Shown in pieces: positions 41,622-47,189 of a stretch of DNA of 47,189 nt. The number at the start of each line of letters is the position of its first letter. Within the stretch, counting starts at the first letter, position 1. The DNA is from an uncultured Lachnospiraceae bacterium (GTDB lineage: Bacteria; Bacillota; Clostridia; Lachnospirales; Lachnospiraceae). Made by a program: the position numbers and the translations under genes. The stretch covers positions 1 through 47,189 of the forward strand of contig CALWSC010000069.1 in the NCBI GenBank assembly GCA_944384105.1, written 5' to 3'. Below the pieces are notes generated by a model, which searched no databases, was not told where the DNA came from, and saw only the letters and a program-made list of their open reading frames with translations.

Positions 41622-44075
41622 TTGAGAGAACAGTATACGGAACAGGCGAAGCAGGCAGTCACTCTGGCTGCGCGTACCGCCAGATACTGCAGACATAACT
41701 ATATTGGAACGGAACATCTTCTGATGGGACTTTTAAAGGAGGCGCACGGAACCGCGAGCATGGTGCTCATGGACATGGGAGTCGACGAGGAAAAATTGAT
41801 GGGACTGATCGACCGTCTGATTGCTCCGTCTTCGGATACCGTGTTAAAATCGGGTCAGGAATATACGCCGCGCGCGCGGCGCGTTCTGGATGCAGCGGCA
41901 GATGAGGCGGAACGATACAGAAGCGACAGTATCGGGACAGAGCATATCCTGATTGCGATGATCAAAGAGCCGGACTGTGTGGCAACGCGGCTTCTCTATA
42001 CAATGGGGGTAAATATTCAGAAGCTCTTTATTAACACCCTGATTGCTATGGGTGAGGATGTAAACCAGAAGAAAGAAGAAGTTCAGGGGCTGAAAAAGAA
42101 CAGCCGCCAGGAGTCTGCGGCAACTCCGACGCTTGACCAGTACAGCAGAGACCTGACGAGAATGGCACGCCAGGGTAAGCTTGATCCGGTGATTGGAAGG
42201 GAGAAGGAGATCACACGTCTGATTCAGATTTTAAGCCGCAGAAGCAAAAATAATCCCTGTCTGATCGGAGAACCCGGTGTCGGTAAGACTGCGATTGCAG
42301 AAGGTCTTGCACAGAGAATTGCAGAGGGAACGGTTCCTGCAACGATACAGGGCAAGAGACTGGTAGTTCTGGATTTGTCCGGCATGGTGGCAGGATCGAA
42401 GTACAGAGGAGAGTTTGAGGAGCGTATCAAAAATGTGGTAAGGGAAGTCATGACGGATAAGAATATCCTGCTGTTTATCGATGAGCTTCACACCATTATC
42501 GGGGCAGGAGGAGCGGAGGGGGCTCTTGATGCATCCAATATCCTCAAACCCTCTCTCTCAAGGGGAGAAATTCAGCTGATCGGAGCAACAACTGTAGAGG
42601 AGTACAGAAAATATATTGAAAAAGACGCCGCTCTGGAGCGACGTTTCCAGCCCGTTATGGTAGAGGAGCCGACAGAGGAGCAGGCGGAAGCGATTCTGCA
42701 TGGAATTCGTCCGTATTATGAGAAGCACCACGGGGCTATCATCACTGATGAAGCGCTGCACGCTGCAGTGAAGATGTCTGTGCGCTATATCAGCGACCGT
42801 TTTCTGCCGGACAAGGCTATTGATGTGATGGATGAGGCGGCTTCCATGGTGCAGCTTCAGGGGTGGCAGAGCCCTGACAACATTCGAAAGCTGGAGGAAG
42901 AGTTAAGAGAAATTCTTGCTGAGAAGGAAGCGTGTGTCAAGGCGGGAGATTTTGACCGTGCGCGTGCCTTAAAGGATGACCAGACGGAGGTTGAGAAGAA
43001 GCTTGCCGGCGCCAGAAGCCGATACGAGAAGAAGAATCGTGCCAGAAGACCGGAGGTTAACGAGGAGCACATCGCAAAGGTTATCTCCGGATGGACCAAA
43101 ATTCCAGTGGAGCGGCTTGCCGAGGAGGAAACAAAGCGACTGGCGCGTCTCGAACAGATTCTTCACAGGCGTGTGGTCGGGCAGGATGAAGCGGTAAAAG
43201 CCGTCTCGAAAGCTGTAAAGCGCGGCAGGGTAGGTCTGAAGGATCCGGCAAGACCGGTGGGATCGTTTTTATTCCTCGGGCCGACGGGCGTAGGCAAGAC
43301 AGAGCTTTCCAAGGCTCTTGCTGAAGCTGTGTTTGGAACAGAGCAGGCGATGATCCGTGTCGATATGTCAGAGTATATGGAGAAACACAGCGTTTCAAAA
43401 TTGATCGGCTCACCGCCGGGGTACGTAGGGTATGAAGAAGGAGGTCAGCTCTCCGAGAAGGTGCGCCGCAATCCGTACAGTGTGATCCTGTTTGATGAGA
43501 TTGAGAAAGCGCATCCGGATGTATTTAATATTTTGCTGCAGGTGCTCGATGATGGACATATCACGGACGCGCAGGGCAGAAAGGTTGACTTTAAGCAGAC
43601 GTGCATTATCATGACTTCAAACGCAGGAGCACAGTCTATCATTGAGCCGAAGAAGCTCGGGTTTATTTCTGTCGAGGATGCGGAGCAGGATTATAAGAGG
43701 ATGAAGGATCAGGTTATGGAGGAAGTACGCCGGATTTTCCGCCCCGAGTTTTTAAATCGTATTGATGAAATCATTGTATTTCATGCACTCGGCAGAGAGC
43801 ATATCCGCAAGATTGTCAATATTCTTCTGCGCAGCCTTGAAAAACGCTGCAAAGAGCAGATGGATATTGAATTAAAGGTACGCGACTCTGTAAAGGATTT
43901 CCTTGCGCAGGAGAGTTATGACAGTAAATACGGAGCGCGTCCGCTGCGCCGTGCAATCCAGAGCAAGATTGAGGATGCGCTTGCCGAGGAGATTCTGGAG
44001 GGCAGGATTCACAAGGGCGATAAGGTGGCGGTAGGGCTATCTAAAAAAGATATAAAATTTTCAGTGTGTGACTAG
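41622..44075 (+). CDS. clpC: ClpC-type AAA+ unfoldase (ATP-dependent Clp protease ATP-binding subunit)
   Basis: An 817-residue unfoldase that feeds proteins to ClpP. Two Clp_N repeats fill residues ~1-140 (YIGTEHLLMGLLKEAHGTA near 24 and SIGTEHILIAMIKE near 100). AAA-1 has Walker A GEPGVGKTA (~208). A UVR-type linker, the ClpC hallmark, lies near 405-450 (EKEACVKAGDFDRARALKDD). AAA-2 has Walker A GPTGVGKTE (~545) and the ClpP-docking tripeptide LGF (KKLGFIS, ~677). TTG 41622 is preferred: taggagg lies 9-10 nt upstream and the protein then starts MREQYTEQAKQAV, the ClpC-like N-terminus. ATG 41577 would add 15 residues without a clear RBS. ctsR, mcsA and mcsB are absent. Confidence 0.93.
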   Translation: MREQYTEQAKQAVTLAARTARYCRHNYIGTEHLLMGLLKEAHGTASMVLMDMGVDEEKLMGLIDRLIAPSSDTVLKSGQEYTPRARRVLDAAADEAERYRSDSIGTEHILIAMIKEPDCVATRLLYTMGVNIQKLFINTLIAMGEDVNQKKEEVQGLKKNSRQESAATPTLDQYSRDLTRMARQGKLDPVIGREKEITRLIQILSRRSKNNPCLIGEPGVGKTAIAEGLAQRIAEGTVPATIQGKRLVVLDLSGMVAGSKYRGEFEERIKNVVREVMTDKNILLFIDELHTIIGAGGAEGALDASNILKPSLSRGEIQLIGATTVEEYRKYIEKDAALERRFQPVMVEEPTEEQAEAILHGIRPYYEKHHGAIITDEALHAAVKMSVRYISDRFLPDKAIDVMDEAASMVQLQGWQSPDNIRKLEEELREILAEKEACVKAGDFDRARALKDDQTEVEKKLAGARSRYEKKNRARRPEVNEEHIAKVISGWTKIPVERLAEEETKRLARLEQILHRRVVGQDEAVKAVSKAVKRGRVGLKDPARPVGSFLFLGPTGVGKTELSKALAEAVFGTEQAMIRVDMSEYMEKHSVSKLIGSPPGYVGYEEGGQLSEKVRRNPYSVILFDEIEKAHPDVFNILLQVLDDGHITDAQGRKVDFKQTCIIMTSNAGAQSIIEPKKLGFISVEDAEQDYKRMKDQVMEEVRRIFRPEFLNRIDEIIVFHALGREHIRKIVNILLRSLEKRCKEQMDIELKVRDSVKDFLAQESYDSKYGARPLRRAIQSKIEDALAEEILEGRIHKGDKVAVGLSKKDIKFSVCD

Positions 44076-44110
44076 AATCCTGGAGGAATTTATATTATAA
44101 TAAAGGCAGT

Positions 44111-44129
44111 TCAGGGAGGAGTTCCCTGA
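44111..44129 (+). other. Small hairpin in the leader of the 137-residue protein gene
   Basis: TCAGGGA (44111-44117) pairs with TCCCTGA (44123-44129) around ggagt. It is 78 bp before the start codon and has no T-run. A TATAAT at 44096-44101 could be a -10 just before it, but no -35 is visible. Confidence 0.45.
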
Positions 44130-44207
44130 CCGCAAGAACACATAGGAAAACCAGACGGGCAGAAGTATCTGTCCGGAGGAGAAGAAGATACTAGGAGGAT
44201 GTTTTCT

Positions 44208-44621
44208 ATGGCAGTCATTAATGAATTAATCCGCGCAGAGCAGGATGGAAGTATCAGTTTCGGCAACTATGAGCTTGACACAAAGTCAAAGCGTTCAGAC
44301 TTCGAGCATAACGGCGATATGTATAAAGTAAAGACGTTTCATGAGATTACGAAGCTGGAGAGAAACGGTATGTTCGTCTATGAATCCGTTCCGGGAACCA
44401 CAGTAACCGGGCTTGAGCTTCGTGATAATGGAATGAAGTTCTTCGTGGAGGGCAGAGAGGATGCCCAGATTACCGTAGAGTTGGAGGCGGATACGGAATA
44501 CAAGGTACTCCTGGATGATGTAAATGTTGGACACATGATGACAAACCTTGGCGGAAAGCTTTCTTTCAGCGCAGAGCTCGGAGATGCAGATCAGGTAAAG
44601 GTTGAGATCGTGAAGCTATAA
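44208..44621 (+). CDS. Small conserved beta-rich protein, unknown function
   Basis: A 137-residue soluble acidic protein, predicted mostly beta strand. It begins MAVINELIRAEQDGSISFGNY. A conserved-looking turn is YKVKTFHEITKLERNGMFVYESVPG near 37-61. I recall relatives in Lachnospiraceae under the name 'endosialidase', but it is far too short for the phage enzyme and no catalytic motif is visible, so I do not accept an enzymatic role. The start ATG 44208 has AGGAGG 9 nt upstream; ATG 44199 directly abuts that RBS and is rejected. It sits between clpC and radA and has its own terminator. Confidence 0.75.
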   Translation: MAVINELIRAEQDGSISFGNYELDTKSKRSDFEHNGDMYKVKTFHEITKLERNGMFVYESVPGTTVTGLELRDNGMKFFVEGREDAQITVELEADTEYKVLLDDVNVGHMMTNLGGKLSFSAELGDADQVKVEIVKL

Positions 44622-44637
44622 TTAAGAATGAATGCAA

Positions 44638-44672
44638 AGCCGCTGCCGGTGGATGCCGGCAGCGGCTCTTTT
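44638..44672 (+). terminator. Terminator before radA
   Basis: A perfect 12-bp GC-rich stem pairs 44638-44649 with 44656-44667 around a 6-nt loop, followed by C and five T. It lies only 15 bp before the radA start, so radA needs read-through or a promoter I cannot see. Confidence 0.9.
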
Positions 44673-44686
44673 TGGAGTGATGAGAT

Positions 44687-46060
44687 ATGGCAAAGGCAAA
44701 AAAAATGGTATTTTTCTGTCAGAACTGCGGGTATGAGTCCTCTAAATGGATGGGACAGTGTCCGGGCTGCAGGCAGTGGAATACGTTTGTGGAGGAGCCG
44801 GTAAGCGCAAAGCCGGCACAGTCTGGAACGACCGGTACAAAGGGGGCTTTATCCCACCCGGTCAAGCTGTCGGAGATTCAGACAGACAGCGACGACAGGA
44901 TGGAGACGGGAATTGAAGAGCTGGACAGGGTGCTGGGAGGCGGAATTGTTCCGGGATCCCTGCTTTTGGTGGGGGGAGATCCCGGTATCGGAAAATCCAC
45001 ACTGCTGCTGCAGGTTTGTCGTAAGCTATCCGATAGGGAGGTGTCTGTACTATATATTTCGGGCGAGGAATCTCTGCGTCAGATCAAGATGCGCGCTATA
45101 AGGCTTGGGAATTTTACAGAACATTTAAAGCTGCTCTGCGAAACGAATCTGGACACAATCCGCGGCGTGATTGAGAGGGAAAAGCCAAGTGTCGTAATTA
45201 TAGACTCTATCCAGACTATGTACAATGAGGAAGTTAGCGCAGCTCCGGGCAGTGTTTCCCAGGTGCGGGAGTCCACAGGCGTCCTGCTGCAGATTGCAAA
45301 GGGGATGGGAATTTCGATTTTTATCGTGGGACATGTGACAAAGGATGGAAATGTTGCCGGGCCGAGAGTGCTGGAACACATGGTGGATACGGTTCTCTAT
45401 TTCGAGGGAGACCGCCATGCTTCCTACAGAATTCTGAGAGGTGTAAAGAATCGATTTGGTTCTACAAATGAGATCGGAGTCTTCGAGATGCGCCAAGAAG
45501 GACTTGTGGAAGTGAAGAATCCATCAGAATTCATGCTGAACGGTAAGCCCAAAGGAGCCTCTGGCTCTGTGGTTGCATGCTCGATGGAGGGAACGCGGCC
45601 GATTCTCATAGAAGTACAGGCACTCGTCTGCCACAGTAATTTTGGAATACCGAGAAGGACTGCGGCGGGAACGGATTTCAACAGAGTCAATTTGCTGATG
45701 GCAGTGGCAGAGAAGCGCGCGCGGATCAATCTCTCGTCCAGCGACGCATATGTGAATATTGCAGGCGGTATCAAGATGAATGAGCCGGCAATTGATCTCG
45801 CAATTCTGCTTGCAATCGTATCAAGTCAGAAGGACATTGTAATCGACGAAAAGACAGTCGCATTTGGAGAAATCGGCCTCAGCGGTGAAGTCCGCGCAGT
45901 GAGCATGGCAGAACAGAGAGTGCTTGAATGCAGAAAACTGGGCTTTGATACGGTGATTCTGCCAAGGGTATGTATGAAGACAGTGGCTTCTATTGAGGGA
46001 ATACGCCTTGTCCCGGTAGAGACTATCTATGATGCTATAAAGTACATCTGCGAAAAATGA
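44687..46060 (+). CDS. radA: DNA repair protein RadA
   Basis: A 457-residue RecA-like helicase that drives branch migration in recombinational repair. The N-terminal C4 zinc finger uses Cys11, Cys14, Cys25 and Cys28 (CQNCGYE...GQCPGC). Walker A is GGDPGIGKST (96-105) and Walker B is near 161-168 (PSVVIIDSIQT). The RadA-specific KNRFG motif is at ~251. The C-terminal third is a Lon-protease-like domain (NIAGGIKMNEPAIDLAILLA). Length and motif order are standard. It follows the small protein gene in the same direction. Confidence 0.97.
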   Translation: MAKAKKMVFFCQNCGYESSKWMGQCPGCRQWNTFVEEPVSAKPAQSGTTGTKGALSHPVKLSEIQTDSDDRMETGIEELDRVLGGGIVPGSLLLVGGDPGIGKSTLLLQVCRKLSDREVSVLYISGEESLRQIKMRAIRLGNFTEHLKLLCETNLDTIRGVIEREKPSVVIIDSIQTMYNEEVSAAPGSVSQVRESTGVLLQIAKGMGISIFIVGHVTKDGNVAGPRVLEHMVDTVLYFEGDRHASYRILRGVKNRFGSTNEIGVFEMRQEGLVEVKNPSEFMLNGKPKGASGSVVACSMEGTRPILIEVQALVCHSNFGIPRRTAAGTDFNRVNLLMAVAEKRARINLSSSDAYVNIAGGIKMNEPAIDLAILLAIVSSQKDIVIDEKTVAFGEIGLSGEVRAVSMAEQRVLECRKLGFDTVILPRVCMKTVASIEGIRLVPVETIYDAIKYICEK

Positions 46061-46134
46061 AACAATATGTAAAGCATCCGGAGAGAGACAGCCGCTGTTC
46101 CCGTATCGCTTCAGTGAGTTAGTGGAATAGTACG

Positions 46135-46187
46135 AAATAAGAGAACCTGCTGTTTGCCGTAAGGCGGACGGCAGGTTCTCTTATTTT
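46135..46187. terminator. Long hairpin terminator after radA
   Basis: A 16-bp stem pairs 46135-46150 with 46171-46186 and continues with eight more pairs, some G-T, to a GTAA tetraloop at 46159-46162. It ends in TTATTTT. It starts 74 bases after the radA stop; the A-rich 5' side could also serve the minus strand. Confidence 0.85.
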
Positions 46188-46230
46188 GTACAGGGAAAGC
46201 TTACAAATTTATTAAATGTATAAATAAGTG

Positions 46231-46259
46231 TTGATACATTTTTTCTATAAAAGTAGAAT
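46231..46259 (+). promoter_or_regulatory. Promoter of the BlaI-like gene
   Basis: TTGATA (46231-46236), a 17-bp spacer and TAGAAT (46254-46259), 44 bp before the start codon. Confidence 0.8.
46243..46258 (+). promoter_or_regulatory. BlaI-type operator 1
   Basis: TTCTATAAAAGTAGAA, a 16-bp dyad (TTCTA/TAGAA ends) overlapping the -10 box. It is the same kind of site as operator 2, with centres 32 bp apart. Confidence 0.7.
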
Positions 46260-46274
46260 ATAAATAGATAAAGG

Positions 46275-46290
46275 TTCTACAAGTATAGAA
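46275..46290 (+). promoter_or_regulatory. BlaI-type operator 2
   Basis: TTCTACAAGTATAGAA, a 16-bp dyad just after the predicted start point and next to the RBS of the BlaI-like gene. It contains the TACA/TGTA-like core of BlaI/MecI sites. Confidence 0.7.
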
Positions 46291-46302
46291 AGGAGAGCGG
46301 AA

Positions 46303-46707
46303 ATGATGAAGAGACAAATACCGAGGCTTCCGGATTCCGAGCTGAATATCATGCTTGTGCTCTGGAACGGCCATCCCGGGATGAGCCGCCCGGAAATTGA
46401 GGTTGTCGTCAATCAGAAGAAAAAGCTTGCTCCGACCACGATCCTGTCGCTGCTGGCAAGGCTGGAGAGTAAGGGGTTCGTATCGGTGAGAAAAGAAAAG
46501 CAGATGAATTACTATACGCCCCGGATCTCGAAAGACGATTATCAGAGCCAGGAGAGCAGGACGATCCTGGAAAAGCTGTATGGAAATTCACTGAAGAACT
46601 TCGTTTCGTCCCTGTATCATGGAAGAGAGGTTGAGACAGAGGAGATACGGGAGCTGGAGGATTATCTGCACGGTCTGGAAACAGAAAAAAACAATCGGCA
46701 TAAATAA
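46303..46707 (+). CDS. BlaI/MecI/CopY-family transcriptional repressor
   Basis: A 134-residue winged-helix repressor of the beta-lactam/antibiotic-responsive type. The N-terminus has the family hallmark LPDSELNIMLVLWNGHPGMS (residues 8-26 by position) and then PTTILSLLARLESKGFVSVRKEKQMNYY around 47-74. Helices at the C-terminus dimerise (SLKNFVSSLYHGREVETEEI). In working systems a BlaR1-type membrane peptidase cleaves it to release the operators. Here the expected BlaR1 gene starts 12-21 nt downstream but is truncated. The RBS (aaaggagag) is good. Two operators in its own promoter show autoregulation. Confidence 0.93.
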   Translation: MMKRQIPRLPDSELNIMLVLWNGHPGMSRPEIEVVVNQKKKLAPTTILSLLARLESKGFVSVRKEKQMNYYTPRISKDDYQSQESRTILEKLYGNSLKNFVSSLYHGREVETEEIRELEDYLHGLETEKNNRHK

Positions 46708-46728
46708 AACGGAGGGGGGATGAGGCTT

Positions 46729-46998
46729 ATGGAAGAATTTATTTTCCACATCATAAAACTAAATCTGTTCGCGGCAGCGGCAGTCGCGGCAGCTTGCGTT
46801 CTGGACAGATTCCTGCGCAGGAAGTATTCGGTCCGGTGGAGATATTCGGCTGAGATCTGTGGAGACGATCTGCGACGCGATACGGTATGCGGAAGAATAG
46901 GGAAAGGGAATCTCGGGTATGTAACGGATGCGTTACGAAAATTGAAAAAATATGTAAAAAAAGGGTTGACGATGACTCGGGAACGTGCTATTATATGA
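46729..46998 (+). pseudogene. Truncated BlaR1-like (M56) sensor gene fragment
   Basis: Only about 39 residues look like the N-terminus of an M56/BlaR1 sensor: MEEFIFHIIKLNLFAAA begins a membrane helix and FLRRKYSVRWRY ends the usual first loop, near base 46845. After that the frame continues to 46998 with residues unlike any membrane protein and running over a strong promoter (46966-46994). The zinc motif HExxH and the rest of the protein (normally several hundred residues) are missing. ATG 46729 is preferred (ggggg upstream); ATG 46720 is in frame. I infer a deletion or rearrangement that fused the sensor's 5' end to an rRNA-type promoter region; misassembly is the alternative. Confidence 0.7.
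46966..46994 (+). promoter_or_regulatory. Tandem strong promoter P1 (rrn-like)
   Basis: TTGACG (46966-46971), a 17-bp spacer and extended TGc-TATTAT (46986-46994). Confidence 0.8.
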
Positions 46999-47033
46999 AA
47001 GTTCCAAGCGGTGCGTCAGTACTGCGAAGAAGA

Positions 47034-47065
47034 TTTATCGCTGATAAACTAAATAATGCGATAAA
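47034..47065. repeat. Inverted repeat between P1 and P2
   Basis: TTTATCGC (47034-47041) and GCGATAAA (47058-47065) are perfect 8-bp reverse complements with a 16-bp spacer. The role is unknown. Confidence 0.5.
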
Positions 47066-47072
47066 AAAGTGC

Positions 47073-47101
47073 TTGACAAACAGGAAAGCACATGATAAAA
47101 T
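47073..47101 (+). promoter_or_regulatory. Tandem strong promoter P2 (rrn-like)
   Basis: Perfect TTGACA (47073-47078), a 17-bp spacer and extended TGa-TAAAAT (47093-47101). P3 has the same architecture 86 bp further on. A TTGTCGC/GCGACAA hairpin (47109-47128) follows. Confidence 0.88.
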
Positions 47102-47158
47102 ATCAGAGTTGTCGCGAAAGAGCGACAAACACGAAAAACAAAAAAGTTAAAAAAGTTC

Positions 47159-47187
47159 TTGACAAGCACAAAACGATATGATAAAAT
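47159..47187 (+). promoter_or_regulatory. Tandem strong promoter P3 (rrn-like), at window edge
   Basis: Perfect TTGACA (47159-47164), a 17-bp spacer and extended TGa-TAAAAT (47179-47187). The gene it drives lies beyond the window; repeated near-perfect promoters of this kind usually precede rRNA or tRNA operons. Confidence 0.88.
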
Positions 47188-47189
47188 AT

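Noticed and set aside
1-47189. tRNA or rRNA genes, CRISPR arrays, insertion sequences, prophage or plasmid genes
   Set aside because: Nothing matching tRNA arms, regularly spaced repeats, transposase or phage structural proteins was seen on either strand; very short or degraded elements could be missed by eye.

Overview
The window looks like chromosomal DNA of a Gram-positive anaerobe of the Lachnospiraceae (class Clostridia). This rests on the protein families (DUF5716/DUF5717, DUF6062, a B. subtilis-like YesS/YesU/YesR/YetA pectin set, pyruvate phosphate dikinase beside a PPi-type phosphofructokinase), on Clostridia-like promoters with extended -10 boxes, on lipoprotein signal peptides and on roughly 50% GC. 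No phage, insertion sequence, CRISPR array, tRNA or rRNA gene is visible. It is mostly core genome with one catabolic locus.

Layout. Bases 1-2257 hold the 3' part of a MacB/FtsX-type ABC transporter. Bases 2396-8082 are a three-gene operon of poorly characterised proteins: a 1182-residue beta-sandwich plus helical-solenoid protein (DUF5717), a 414-residue protein that I read as a degenerate Hsp70 (DUF5716), and a TPR protein. Bases 8248-10609 encode a polar amino acid ABC importer. Bases 11052-15328 hold purB, purA and glyS; purB and purA are each preceded by the same TTATAAG/CTTATAA dyad. Bases 15415-30068 form a rhamnogalacturonan-I (pectin) utilisation locus: a YesU-like protein, a YesS-like AraC regulator, an LplB/LplC-type permease pair with its binding lipoprotein, a YetA/PL26-type exolyase, a fused PL11 lyase-CE12 acetylesterase, a NodB-type deacetylase and a GH105 unsaturated rhamnogalacturonyl hydrolase. 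None of the enzymes has a visible signal peptide, so the locus appears to import pectin oligosaccharides and finish them in the cytoplasm.

Bases 30181-30954 (minus strand) encode a DUF6062 protein with duplicated Cys/His motifs. Bases 31235-35288 encode a phosphofructokinase with pyrophosphate-type residues, then ppdK, suggesting PPi-linked glycolysis. Bases 35483-37949 are an SsuA/TauA-type ABC importer whose permease and ATPase are one polypeptide. A CdaR-like regulator (minus), an FCD-type GntR regulator and an ECF-like sigma factor follow. Bases 41193-46060 hold a YtrA-type GntR regulator with clpC (no ctsR-mcsA-mcsB), a small conserved protein and radA.

The end (46303-47189) has a BlaI-type repressor with two clear operators, a BlaR1-like sensor cut off after about 39 residues, and three tandem strong promoters pointing out of the window. 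They probably drive an rRNA operon or another very highly expressed unit just beyond the edge.

Most units are bounded by clear intrinsic terminators, which are listed. The observations I rate highest are the pseudo-Hsp70 operon, the shared purB/purA dyad, the BlaR1 truncation at tandem rrn-like promoters, and the PL11-CE12 fusion.
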